A DNA stretch of 64,000 nt, from contig NZ_SMTF01000006.1 in NCBI RefSeq assembly GCF_004357985.1, positions 1 through 64,000 on the forward strand, read 5' to 3'. This DNA is from Luteimonas aestuarii. Its GTDB lineage: Bacteria > Pseudomonadota > Gammaproteobacteria > Xanthomonadales > Xanthomonadaceae. Positions 9,108 through 17,447 of this stretch are shown one piece after another. The notes beneath the pieces are model-generated. The model saw nothing but the letters and a program-made list of their open reading frames with translations. It did not search any database and had not been told where the DNA came from. A program made the position numbers and the translations under genes. Within the stretch, counting starts at the first letter, position 1, and the number at the start of each line of letters is the position of its first letter.

Positions 9108-9752
9108 TCAGATCACGCGCAAGGTAATGGCCTTCAGCACCGCGCGGGTACGGTCGCGCGTCCCCAGCTTGTCCAGGATCACCGACACGTAGTTCTTCAC
9201 CGTGCCTTCGGCGAGGAACAGCGTGCGCGCGATCTCCTTGTTGGAGTAGCCGCCGGCCAGCAGCCGCAGGATCGCGATCTCGCGTTCGCTGAAGGTGTCG
9301 ACCGGTGCGCTGTCGTCGTGGAAGCGGTAGCGCGATCGCACCGGATCCGTACTGACCGGCTGCAGCAGGGTATCGCCGGCGGCCACGCGTTCGATGGCAT
9401 CGCGCAGGTCCTCCGGCGCGGCATCCTTCAGCAGGAAGCCCTGCGCGCCGGCTTCGGTGGCGCGCAGCAGCAGGTCGCTGTCGTCGAAGGTGGTAAGCAG
9501 CAGCACCGGCGTGGCGTCGCCGCGTTCGCGCAGCGCCTGCAGTGCGGCGATGCCGTCCATGCCGGGCATGCGGATGTCGCTGAGCACCACGTCGACGGAT
9601 TGCGCCGCCAGCTTGCGCAGCAGGCCTTCGCCATCGTCGGCTTCGAACGCCACGTCGATATGTTGCGCCTGCAGCAGCGCGCGCAGGCCCGCGCGCACCA
9701 GCGCCTGGTCGTCGGCGAGGGCAACACGGATCGTGGAAGTCGTCGCGGTCAT
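9108..9752 (-). CDS. NarL/LuxR-family response regulator
   Basis: This 214-residue transcription factor has a receiver domain (1-120) with phospho-acceptor D59 in VVLSDIRMPGMDG. The GFLLKDAAPEDL segment carries the switch Lys. The C-terminal LuxR helix-turn-helix runs over about 150-210, with FSEREIAILRLLAGGYSNKE and LAEGTVKNYVSVILDKLG. It resembles the DesR/LiaR group. Its start overlaps the stop of the upstream kinase by 4 bp (ATGA), so they are a coupled pair. The TonB receptor gene begins 47 bp after its stop on the same strand and is the obvious first candidate for control. Confidence 0.93.
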   Translation of the reverse strand: MTATTSTIRVALADDQALVRAGLRALLQAQHIDVAFEADDGEGLLRKLAAQSVDVVLSDIRMPGMDGIAALQALRERGDATPVLLLTTFDDSDLLLRATEAGAQGFLLKDAAPEDLRDAIERVAAGDTLLQPVSTDPVRSRYRFHDDSAPVDTFSEREIAILRLLAGGYSNKEIARTLFLAEGTVKNYVSVILDKLGTRDRTRAVLKAITLRVI

Positions 9753-10858
9753 GCCGGCAGGCTCGCATGGATGCTGAGCCCACCGCCGGCGGTGCGTCCC
9801 AGGTCGAAGCGCCCGCGTGCGGCCGCCACCCGTTCGCGCATGCCTGACAGTCCATTGCCCTCGCGCAACGGACCGCGCAGCACGCCGTCGTCTTCGATGG
9901 CGAGGTCGATGCCGTTGACTGCGCGCGCGATCGTCACCGACACGCGGCTGGCACCTGCGTGCCGCGCGGCATTGGTCAACGCCTCCTGCACCAGCCGCAA
10001 CACGGTCTCGGCCTGTGCGGGATCGGTGACCTGTACATCGTGGTCGATGCGCAGGTCCAGCTGCAGCTTCGGCAGCGGCGAGGCAAGCGCACGCAAGGCG
10101 GTGTCGAGGTCCAGGCCCCGGGTATCGCGGATCGCCTGCACCACGCCGCGGATGTCATCCAGCAGTTCGGTCGAGAGCTGCTGCGCCACGCGCACGTCGT
10201 CGCGCGCCTGCAGCGCGGGATCCACCGCCAGCGCGCGCAGGTTGAGCTTGAGCGCCGTGAGCTTGTGGCCCGCCACGTCATGCAGCTCGCGCGCCACGCG
10301 CAGGCGCTCGTTGTCGCGCGCGCTGTCGGCCAGCAGTGCGCGGGTCGCCAGCAGGTCGGCATTGACCAGCGAAAGCGCATCGCGCGCCTTCTCGGCGGTG
10401 CGTGCGTAGTGTCCGACCAGCAGCGCGAACCCCTGGAAGCCACCGTAGATCATCACCGTGAACAGCGCCCGCGAATGGTGGGTGGCGTCGCGCATCACCA
10501 GGTACAGCGCCAGGTCCACCAGCAGCAGCACCACCAGGCAGGTGCGCAGCGGCCAGCCGACGCCGAGCTGCGCCGCCACCACCACCAGCAGCACCGGCAT
10601 CGTGCCCGAGCGCGGGTCGATCACCACCAGCCCGAGTCCGCAGGCAATCTGGATGGCGAGCAGCGCGGCGGCGGGCCATTTCGGGGCCTCGGGTTCGGGA
10701 CGGGTCAGCAGGGCGGCGACCAGGAAGGCGCCCATCAGCGCCCACGCCAGCGTCGCGTTGTGGCCCACGTTGTCCGACAGCGCCAGCGCAACCGCCAGCC
10801 AGGTGAGCAGCAGCGCGATGTGCATCGGGTTGAACAGCAGGGCCCGGAACGTGTGCAT
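9749..10858 (-). CDS. DesK/LiaS-type sensor histidine kinase
   Basis: This 369-residue membrane kinase has five or six membrane segments in the first 150 residues with no large periplasmic domain. A HisKA_3 dimerisation domain follows, with phospho-acceptor H193 in RVARELHDVAGHKLTALKL. The HATPase has the N box LVQEALTNAARHA, IEDDGV and GNGLSGMRERV. This arrangement senses the membrane or a membrane partner, as DesK does. ATG 10858 is the first codon before the first membrane helix. It lies directly upstream of and overlaps the NarL-type regulator. The 153-bp spacer to the divergent DUF2141 gene should hold its promoter. Confidence 0.9.
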   Translation of the reverse strand: MHTFRALLFNPMHIALLLTWLAVALALSDNVGHNATLAWALMGAFLVAALLTRPEPEAPKWPAAALLAIQIACGLGLVVIDPRSGTMPVLLVVVAAQLGVGWPLRTCLVVLLLVDLALYLVMRDATHHSRALFTVMIYGGFQGFALLVGHYARTAEKARDALSLVNADLLATRALLADSARDNERLRVARELHDVAGHKLTALKLNLRALAVDPALQARDDVRVAQQLSTELLDDIRGVVQAIRDTRGLDLDTALRALASPLPKLQLDLRIDHDVQVTDPAQAETVLRLVQEALTNAARHAGASRVSVTIARAVNGIDLAIEDDGVLRGPLREGNGLSGMRERVAAARGRFDLGRTAGGGLSIHASLPA

Positions 10859-11011
10859 GCCGCCATGCTGCGACTGGTGGCTGGGCGTGGCAATGCCCCG
10901 GCGGCAGAAAGTGACTTCCGGCAGGTCGAGGCAATGACCATCGGCCACTCCATGGCGCGGGCGCATTGAGCAGGATGGCGCCATCCAGCCACGTCCACCA
11001 GGGAGACCGCC

Positions 11012-11440
11012 ATGATCCGCACCCTCCGCCGCGCCGCGCTCGTCCTCTCGCTGTCCGTACTCGCGACCTCGCCGGCGTACGCCGGCGACCTCGCCATCGA
11101 CCTGTCCGGCATCCGTGTCGCCGAAGGCCATCTGATGGTCTCGCTGGTCGATTCGGCCGCCGGCTGGGACGACCAGGCGCCGCCGCGACAGGCCACGCGC
11201 GTGGCGGCCGTCGAAGGCACGACCCGCGTCGTGTTCGAAAACGTGTCGCCCGGCACCTACGGCGTGATGGTGCTGCACGACGAGAACGACAACGGCAAGC
11301 TCGACACCAACATCGTGGGCATGCCGATCGAAGGCTACGGCTTCAGCAACAACCCGCGGGTGATGCGCAAGCCGACCTGGGCCGAGGCGCGCTTCGAGCT
11401 GGCGGCCGACGGCGCCACCATCGCCATCGCCCTGCGCTGA
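11012..11440 (+). CDS. DUF2141 domain-containing exported protein
   Basis: This 142-residue exported protein has a signal peptide (residues 1-24, ending SPAYAG) and one DUF2141 beta-sandwich domain. The domain shows the family pattern LMVSLVDSA, FENVSPGTYGVMVLHDENDNG and KLDTNIVGMPIEGYGFSNNP. The DENDNGKLD loop looks like a calcium-binding DxDxDG-type site. The molecular function of the family is unknown. The next gene, encoding a carotenoid-oxygenase-family protein, starts 10 bp later. DUF2141 proteins frequently sit beside carotenoid or isoprenoid genes, which suggests, without proving, a shared role at the cell envelope. Confidence 0.85.
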   Translation: MIRTLRRAALVLSLSVLATSPAYAGDLAIDLSGIRVAEGHLMVSLVDSAAGWDDQAPPRQATRVAAVEGTTRVVFENVSPGTYGVMVLHDENDNGKLDTNIVGMPIEGYGFSNNPRVMRKPTWAEARFELAADGATIAIALR

Positions 11441-11450
11441 GGCTGCTGCC

Positions 11451-12953
11451 ATGGACCGTCGCCGCTTCCTGCGCAACCTGCTGTCCGGCACCGCCGCGCT
11501 GGCCGTCGCCCCGTCCCTGCTGCAGCAGGCGCTGGCCGCCGACCCCGCCCGGTTCGCGGCGGGCCTGCGGCGCCATCCGTGGATGGCGGGCTGGCAGCAG
11601 GTGTCGGCCGAGGCGCTGGGCCCCGCGGTGGCGCGCATCGAAGGCCGCGTGCCCGATGGCTTCGCCGGCACGCTGTACCGCAACGGGCCGGCGTGGTTCG
11701 AGCGAGACGGCTTCCGCTACGAGCACTGGTTCGATGGCGACGGCATGGTGCACGGCTGGCGTTTCGGCGACGGCGTGGTGACCCATCGCGGACGCATGGT
11801 GCAGACGCCGAAGTTCATGCGCGAACGCGCCGCAGGCCGCTTCAACACGCTGGCGGCGGGCACCACCATTCCCGACGCCGGGCCGATCCGCAACAACGAC
11901 GATGCCAATGCCGCCAACACCTCGGTGGTGGCCATCGGTGGGCGCCTGTTCGCGCTGTGCGAAGCGGGCTCGGCGTTCGAGCTCGACCCCGACCAGCTCG
12001 ACACCCTCGGCCCGGTGGCCTGGCGGCCTGACCTGCAGGCGCTTCCGTTCTCGGCGCATCCGATGCAGGACCGCGACGGCAGCTGGTGGAACTTCGGCGC
12101 GATGGCGATGATGGGCGGCGCCGGCTTGCTGGTCTGGCACATCGGCGCCGATGCGGCGCTGCGTGGCGCACACATGGTCCCGATGCGCGAGCCGGGTTAC
12201 CTGCACGCCTTCGCGATGACCGACCGCCACCTCGTGTTCGTGCTCACGCCTTTCGACCATGTGCAGGCCGGTTCGTTCTTCGAGAGCCTGCGCTTCGCGC
12301 CGTCGCGCGGCTGCCAGGTGGTGGTGGTGGACAAGGATGCGCCGGACAACGTCCGCTGGTTCGAAGTCGACTATGCGATGGCCTACCACTTCGGCGATGC
12401 CTTCGAACGCGACGGCGAGATCGTGGTCCGCGCGGTGCACCATACCGACCCCGACGAGGCGATCTCGCCGATGCGCGAGGCGATGCAGGGCCATGCCGGA
12501 GCGGCAACGCCGGCGCGACTGGCGGAGCTGCGGCTTGGCCTGCGCAGCGGCCGCGCGCGCTGGGAGAAGGTGTTCGACGGCACCCTGGAATTCCCGTTGT
12601 TCGACGCACGGACTCCGGGCGACCGCGGCGCGCGGCTGTACATGCCGGTGGCCGAGGGTGAACGCACGGCGCCGTACTTCAATGCGGTCGCGATGGTGGA
12701 CCTGCAGCGCGACGTGCGCGACGTGCATCGCTACGGCCGCGACATCCTGGCCGAGGAGCACGTGTTCGTGCCGCGACCGGGCAGCCGCGATCCGGACGAC
12801 GGCTGGCTGGTCGGCACCCTGCTCGACCCGGTGCAGGGCCGCAGCGGCATCGCGGTGCTCGATGCAAAACGCGTGGGCGACGGCCCGCTGGCGCAGGCGT
12901 GGTTGCCGTACACGTTCCCGCTGGGCTTCCATGGCCACTTCGCTGCCGCGTAG
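11451..12953 (+). CDS. Carotenoid oxygenase family protein (RPE65/CCD type), predicted Tat-exported
   Basis: This is a 500-residue non-heme iron enzyme of the carotenoid cleavage dioxygenase family, which cleaves carotenoid or stilbenoid double bonds. Candidate iron-binding His residues are H203 (FSAHPMQD), H252 (YLHAFAMTD), H313 (MAYHFGDAFE) and H494 or H496 (FHGHFAAA at the C-terminus). Family motifs RNGPAWFERDG, WFDGDGMVHGWRF and NAANTSVVAIGGRLFALCE are present. The N-terminus MDRRRFLRNLLSGTAALAVA is a twin-arginine-like signal (RRRFLRN), implying export after cofactor loading. It forms an operon with the DUF2141 gene 10 bp upstream. The exact substrate cannot be told. Confidence 0.9.
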   Translation: MDRRRFLRNLLSGTAALAVAPSLLQQALAADPARFAAGLRRHPWMAGWQQVSAEALGPAVARIEGRVPDGFAGTLYRNGPAWFERDGFRYEHWFDGDGMVHGWRFGDGVVTHRGRMVQTPKFMRERAAGRFNTLAAGTTIPDAGPIRNNDDANAANTSVVAIGGRLFALCEAGSAFELDPDQLDTLGPVAWRPDLQALPFSAHPMQDRDGSWWNFGAMAMMGGAGLLVWHIGADAALRGAHMVPMREPGYLHAFAMTDRHLVFVLTPFDHVQAGSFFESLRFAPSRGCQVVVVDKDAPDNVRWFEVDYAMAYHFGDAFERDGEIVVRAVHHTDPDEAISPMREAMQGHAGAATPARLAELRLGLRSGRARWEKVFDGTLEFPLFDARTPGDRGARLYMPVAEGERTAPYFNAVAMVDLQRDVRDVHRYGRDILAEEHVFVPRPGSRDPDDGWLVGTLLDPVQGRSGIAVLDAKRVGDGPLAQAWLPYTFPLGFHGHFAAA

Positions 12954-13001
12954 TGGCGGGGCCTTGCGCGGCCGCAGGTGGGTTCGCGCCGGCCGGATGC
13001 G

Positions 13002-13892
13002 CTAGACGTCGCCTTCGCTGCTCCAGCCTTCGCCGCTGCCGCGCTGGAACACGTGGTCACCCGCCAGCACGGTGCCGGCCGGCACGGATTCCTGCGCCGC
13101 CAGCCGCGCATAGATCGGCGTGAAGTCGGGATCGGTGGCGTCCATCAACTGCTGGAAGCTGTCGATGACGAAGTAGGTCTTCTGGTAGGTGTCGATGCGA
13201 TAGCGCGTGCGCATGATGCGTTCGAGGTCGAAGCCGATGCGGTTGGGCGCGGCGCTTTCCAGCGCATGCACGCTTTCGCCGGCCGACGACACGATGCCGG
13301 CGCCGTAGATGCGCAAGCCGTCGTGCTGCCGGATCAGCCCGAACTCGACGGTGTACCAGTACAGCCGCGTCAGGTTCTGCAGCGCCTCCGGGCCAATGCC
13401 GTGCGCCTTCACCCCGCCCTTGCCGTAGGCCTCCATGTAGTCGCCGAACACCGGGTTCATCAGCAGCGGCACGTGGCCGAACAGGTCGTGGAACAGGTCG
13501 GGCTCTTCGATGTAGTCGATCTGGTCCGGGCGACGGATCCACCACGTCACCGGGAAGCGGCGGTTGGCGAGGTGGTCGAAGAAGTCCAGTTCGGGCAGCA
13601 GCCCTTCCACGCCGATCAGGGTCCAACCGGTGGCCGCCATCAGCGCGTCGTTGAGCTCGGTGAACTTCGGGATGCGGTCGGGCGTCATGCCCATCGCATC
13701 CTGCGCCTGCAGGAACTCGTCGCAGGCGCGACCCGCCAGCACCTCGCGCTGGCGCGCGAACAGCGTCGCCCAGGTGGCGTGGTCGTCGTCGCTGTAACCG
13801 TCCCAGGGTTGCTCGACGATGCCGGTCGCGTACACCGGCACCTTGCCCTTGTCGGTATGCAGGTTCTCGACGCGGCGCGGTTGCGAGGACAT
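13002..13892 (-). CDS. phhA: Phenylalanine 4-monooxygenase
   Basis: It hydroxylates L-phenylalanine to L-tyrosine using O2, tetrahydropterin and non-heme iron. The iron ligands are H135 and H140 in PDLFHDLFGHVPLL and E183 in LYWYTVEFGL. The motif WWIRRPDQIDYIEEPD and the C-terminal FVIDSFQQLMDATDPDF are typical of bacterial PhhA. The length of 296 aa is normal, and there is no regulatory ACT domain, as in other bacterial enzymes. I placed the start at ATG 13892 (MSSQPRRVENLHTDKGKVPV). An earlier in-frame ATG adds a Cys-rich tail that overlaps the promoter region. A divergent Lrp-type regulator gene lies 114 bp away and probably controls it. Confidence 0.95.
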   Translation of the reverse strand: MSSQPRRVENLHTDKGKVPVYATGIVEQPWDGYSDDDHATWATLFARQREVLAGRACDEFLQAQDAMGMTPDRIPKFTELNDALMAATGWTLIGVEGLLPELDFFDHLANRRFPVTWWIRRPDQIDYIEEPDLFHDLFGHVPLLMNPVFGDYMEAYGKGGVKAHGIGPEALQNLTRLYWYTVEFGLIRQHDGLRIYGAGIVSSAGESVHALESAAPNRIGFDLERIMRTRYRIDTYQKTYFVIDSFQQLMDATDPDFTPIYARLAAQESVPAGTVLAGDHVFQRGSGEGWSSEGDV

Positions 13893-13947
13893 GGCGGTCT
13901 CCGGGGGGCGGGGCTTGCGAAGGCAAGGCCAGCATAAGCGCGGGGCG

Positions 13948-14008
13948 GCGCAACAGGCTTGCAAAGTTGCGCGTTATCGCGCTACTGCGGCAACATCATT
14001 GCGCCAAT
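13948..14008. promoter_or_regulatory. Candidate Lrp-type operator between phhA and its divergent regulator
   Basis: A perfect 7-bp inverted repeat, GCGCAAC (13948-13954) and GTTGCGC (13966-13972), separated by 11 bp, lies in the 114-bp divergent spacer. The right arm also faces a further GCAAC (13990-13994), and ATTGCGCCAAT (13998-14008) is a small palindrome. Repeated GTTGC/GCAAC half-sites at roughly helical spacing are what a multimeric Lrp/AsnC regulator would bind. No binding site is proven; the call rests on symmetry and position. Confidence 0.5.
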
Positions 14009-14504
14009 GACGAAACAAGGGCATGAAATGGGCGCCGTCGACCTCGATCGCACCGACCTGCTGCTGCTGGCCGAACTGCAGCGCGCCGGCCGCCAGACCA
14101 ATGCCGAACTGGCCGAGCGCGTGCACCTGTCGGCCTCGGCCTGCCTGCGCCGGGTGCAGCGGCTGGAGCGCAGCGGCGTGATCGCCGGGTACCGCGCCGA
14201 GGTGGATGCCGAGCGCATCGGCCTCGGCCTGCAGGCGTTCGTGCGGGTGCAGCTGAAGCAGCACGACGCCGAATCGGTCGCCGCGTTCGCGCGCCACGTC
14301 AACGCCTGGCCGGAAGTGGTGGCCTGCCACGCGCTCACCGGCGACATGGACTACCTGCTGATGATCGCCGTCGGCGACCTCGAGCATTTCTCGCGCTTCC
14401 TGCTGGACAACCTGCTGGCCGAGGCAGGCGTGGCCGACGTCAATTCCAGCTTCGTGCTGCGCACGGTGAAGGCGTTCCGCGGATTGCCGCTGCCGGCGGG
14501 ATGA
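14007..14504 (+). CDS. Lrp/AsnC-family transcriptional regulator
   Basis: This 165-residue regulator has an N-terminal helix-turn-helix (about 17-66: DRTDLLLLAELQRAGRQTNA, then LAERVHLSASACLRRVQRLE). A C-terminal RAM/AsnC ligand-binding and oligomerisation domain follows, with AFVRVQLKQHD and VVACHALTGDMDYLLMIAV, where the GDMDY motif is the family signature. It is divergent from phhA, a common arrangement in which the regulator senses an aromatic amino acid and activates phhA. ATG 14007 (MTKQGHEMGAV) and ATG 14028 (MGAVDLDRTD) are both possible. The second starts right at the conserved domain. Confidence 0.92.
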   Translation: MTKQGHEMGAVDLDRTDLLLLAELQRAGRQTNAELAERVHLSASACLRRVQRLERSGVIAGYRAEVDAERIGLGLQAFVRVQLKQHDAESVAAFARHVNAWPEVVACHALTGDMDYLLMIAVGDLEHFSRFLLDNLLAEAGVADVNSSFVLRTVKAFRGLPLPAG

Positions 14505-14653
14505 GGCCGGCGGACGGGGGCCTGTCGCGGTGGTGTAATCTGCCGCAAGCGGGACGGTCGCATGATGTTCCGCAAGTGATCGCCAGCACCCTCGCCGGGG
14601 ATGGCGGGCGTGTTCGAAGCGCCCTGGGCAAGGGGCAAGGTCAGCGGATCGCC

Positions 14654-15928
14654 ATGGAATTACCTGCCTTGAAAGCATGGATGCTTGCGGTTGTGGCCGG
14701 CCTGGGTGCGATCGCCGGCCCTGCCGTTGCCGAGGAAAACGTGCGTGCGAAGTACGCAGAATACGCACAGGCTTGCCGGACCGAGCCGGGGACGGATGGC
14801 AGCAACCCCTGCAGCCACGCGCTGTGGTACTACGGCGGGCGCATCTCGCTGGAGGACCTGGAAGAACCGCTGGAGCTGCTGTGGGAGAACTGCCGTCCGG
14901 AAGGCAGGATCGCCGGTTGCAGCACGCTTCACAGCTTCTACGCCGGCAACGAACGGCTTTTTGCGGACGGAACCCGCAGGACGTGGCCGCGTCAACCCGA
15001 TCTGGCGCTGAAGGCGGCGCAGACTGGCTGCAGGGCAACGCTGGAGGGCGTCGGCAATTGCGGCAGCCTCGGCCTCCACCATGAGGCAGCGGGCGATTTT
15101 GCCGCTGCCGGCCGTGCCTATGCGATGGGATGCGAGGCTGGCATGAGGGCCCGCACCGGCGAATATTACGGCCAGGGCAGGGTCTGTTACTGGGCGGCGA
15201 AGAATGCTCGCGACAACCTGCAGGACCATGCCAATGCGCGCCGGTGGTTCGACTATGTCTGCGAAGCGGAGCGGGACCCGTTCGCCTGCAAGTTCCTCGG
15301 GCTGATGTACGCCCAAGGCGAGGGCGGCGAGGCGGATCCGGTCTCCGCGCTTGGCCTTTACGCGCGTGCATGCAACATGGTCGACGACATCAGGACGGGG
15401 GACGGGCAATCCTGCTTCCTGCTCGGCCAGTCGCTCGTCACGCTGCGCGATAAGGTCGTTCCGCAAGGCGCGGGCTATCGGTATCGCGCGGCGACGACGG
15501 GCGATCCGGCCCCGGAGGCGCGACCGAGGGACAATCTGGTCGTCGCGTCCCGTGCGTTCCTGCGCGCCTGCATGGATGGCCGAACCGAAGGCTGCAAGGC
15601 CCATGCCGAGCTGTTGGGCGCCTGGTCAACGGGCGGCCATCCGCGCACGCCCCTGAGGTGCCGGCTCATGGATGCCGCCGGGCAGATGGCGCCGGAAAGC
15701 GTCTGCCAGCGATTCGATTTCTACCTGTCGTCCCCGGCGGGGACGGATGATCAGTCGCCAGCGAGCGTTTTCGTCTGGCCGGATGGCGACAGGACGATCC
15801 TCGTCGGCGACGACATGGCGCCGACGCTCAACGGCGCGGCGGCGGAATGGAGTGTGTCCGGGCACTGGGAATGCGCTCGAAGCGCGGTGACGGGGCGCAG
15901 CTTTTGTCTGGCGTCGCCATCCCTGTAA
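14654..15928 (+). CDS. Exported cysteine-rich Sel1-repeat-like protein
   Basis: This 424-residue protein has a signal peptide (MELPALKAWMLAVVAGLGA to AVAEE). It then has a series of alpha-helical repeats with paired cysteines, for example CEAERDPFACKFLGLMYAQG and ALGLYARACN. The pattern resembles Sel1-like/HcpA repeats, in which disulfides link the helices of each repeat, and fits a periplasmic or secreted protein-interaction module. The last 100 residues (after MDAAGQMAPESVCQRF) look like a separate small beta domain. I chose ATG 14654 because it begins the signal peptide; the frame is open further upstream. The function is unknown. It is transcribed alone. Confidence 0.7.
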   Translation: MELPALKAWMLAVVAGLGAIAGPAVAEENVRAKYAEYAQACRTEPGTDGSNPCSHALWYYGGRISLEDLEEPLELLWENCRPEGRIAGCSTLHSFYAGNERLFADGTRRTWPRQPDLALKAAQTGCRATLEGVGNCGSLGLHHEAAGDFAAAGRAYAMGCEAGMRARTGEYYGQGRVCYWAAKNARDNLQDHANARRWFDYVCEAERDPFACKFLGLMYAQGEGGEADPVSALGLYARACNMVDDIRTGDGQSCFLLGQSLVTLRDKVVPQGAGYRYRAATTGDPAPEARPRDNLVVASRAFLRACMDGRTEGCKAHAELLGAWSTGGHPRTPLRCRLMDAAGQMAPESVCQRFDFYLSSPAGTDDQSPASVFVWPDGDRTILVGDDMAPTLNGAAAEWSVSGHWECARSAVTGRSFCLASPSL

Positions 15929-15991
15929 GGCTTCTTCGTGGCCGGAGCGCCCAGGCCGCGCTTGCAATCAAGCTCGCGGCTCGAGGGAACA

Positions 15992-17335
15992 TCAGGACTG
16001 GCGGAACCGAAACACCGCGTCGTCCACGATGCGCGGGATCTGGATGTCCACGCACAGCGTGCGGTGCGGGCTGAAGGCCTTGGCGAAGTCGCGGCCTTCG
16101 ATGTGCCAGGCGCCGATGTCGCGGCCGGTGGCGGTGCTGTAGCCGACCTTGGCGTTCCCGGTCTTCGCCGGCGAGGCGAACACGCTGACCAGCAGCTTCT
16201 GGAACCCCAGCGTGCCGTGCATGCGCAGCGCGTCGAACTTGTCGATGTCGAGGTTCAGCGTGCGCCAGGCGCCGTTGGCGGCATACGTGTGCACGTGGCT
16301 GATCACGTCCTGGTAGAAGCGCTGCTCGAAGGTCTTGTCGCTACGCTCGCTGCGCCAGAACTCGAAGAAGAAGTCGTCCACGTCGTCACCGACGCTGTCG
16401 GCGAGGTGCACCACGGTGTTCTGTCGCCGCGGCGAGGACAGCTTCGCCGCACCCGCACGCGCATCCAGCGTGGCCTGCCACGGGAACGCGCCGTCGGCGG
16501 ATTCGGGGAAGTCGCCGTCGCGCACCCGGAGCGCGCCCAGGATCAGTTCCTCGCGGATACCGTTGCGCGAGGGCTTGTCCTTCATGGTGATGTCGCTGTG
16601 GTTGTCGCCATCGACGATGGCGAAGGCGGTGGCACCGGCGGCATTGCGGAACTGCACGACGGGCGCGACCGGGCCGGGCGGGAACACCACGCTGGCCTGC
16701 GCCACCTGCAGGCTGGCGGTGCCGATGCGCACGGTGCCGTCGGAGCCGGCCTCGTTGGCGATGGCCTGGATGCCGGTGTAGCCCTTGTTGCCCACCAGCA
16801 CCGTGGACAGGATGCGGCCGGCGCCGTACCAGCGCTTCGACGGCGCCACGAACAGGTCGCGATCGGCCAGCGCGCGCGTGTACGGCGAGGCGAGCTCGAG
16901 ACCCCGCAGGATGCGCGTACCGGTCTGGAAGCCGGTCTTCCAGCCCTTCACCGCGCGGCCGATGAACGAGCGTCCCTTGTGCGCCAGGTGCGAACCGAAG
17001 TTGGCCGGCGCCAGCTGCAGGAAGCGTCCGATCGGCACCGTCTCCGGCGCGTGGTACCGCGTCATCCATTCGCGCACCACCAGCGCACCGGTGCTGTGCA
17101 CCACGATGTCCACGCTGCGCGGCGAGGTGGGCAACCCGGCGGCATGCCACGCGCGTTCCAGCGCGATGGCGATGTCGGCATAGCCGACGTTGTCGTCCAG
17201 CGAGATCCAGTCGCCCAGACGGATGATGGTGGCCGGCACGCCGAGGTTGGCGACGAGGAACTCGCGCAGCTTCTGGAACGAGCCGAAGTCGTCGCTCCAG
17301 CCGTGGACGATGGCGATGGGATTGGGCGTGGGCAT
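15992..17335 (-). CDS. Alpha/beta-hydrolase (esterase/lipase-like), possibly acting on membrane lipids
   Basis: This 447-residue protein has an alpha/beta-hydrolase N-terminal half. The strand PIAIVHGWSDDFGSFQKLREF carries an HG oxyanion-type motif. S81 in VDIVVHSTGALVVREWM is the likely nucleophile (the HSTG elbow replaces the classical GxSxG first Gly). The segment ALLAP-like LQLAPANFGSHLAHKGRS is typical of triacylglycerol-lipase/PGAP1-like proteins that recognise polyol esters. The C-terminal 150 residues form an extra beta-rich domain not known to me. I see no signal peptide from ATG 17335. An upstream ATG (MLPSTFRNPPFGDAMP) would add 14 residues. The substrate is unknown. Confidence 0.7.
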   Translation of the reverse strand: MPTPNPIAIVHGWSDDFGSFQKLREFLVANLGVPATIIRLGDWISLDDNVGYADIAIALERAWHAAGLPTSPRSVDIVVHSTGALVVREWMTRYHAPETVPIGRFLQLAPANFGSHLAHKGRSFIGRAVKGWKTGFQTGTRILRGLELASPYTRALADRDLFVAPSKRWYGAGRILSTVLVGNKGYTGIQAIANEAGSDGTVRIGTASLQVAQASVVFPPGPVAPVVQFRNAAGATAFAIVDGDNHSDITMKDKPSRNGIREELILGALRVRDGDFPESADGAFPWQATLDARAGAAKLSSPRRQNTVVHLADSVGDDVDDFFFEFWRSERSDKTFEQRFYQDVISHVHTYAANGAWRTLNLDIDKFDALRMHGTLGFQKLLVSVFASPAKTGNAKVGYSTATGRDIGAWHIEGRDFAKAFSPHRTLCVDIQIPRIVDDAVFRFRQS

Positions 17336-17447
17336 GGCGTCTCCGAACGGGGGATTCCGGAAAGTGCTTGGCAACATCGGTGCAACGGGCGCTACTCCGA
17401 GCCCAACGCAGTGCGGTGGCCGCCGCGGACAGCCGCCCCTCCCGTCG

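Noticed and set aside
6928-9192. 754-codon open frame antisense to the TonB receptor
   Set aside because: It is a shadow frame of high-GC DNA; it lacks any motif, and the minus-strand TonB receptor and regulator are unmistakable.
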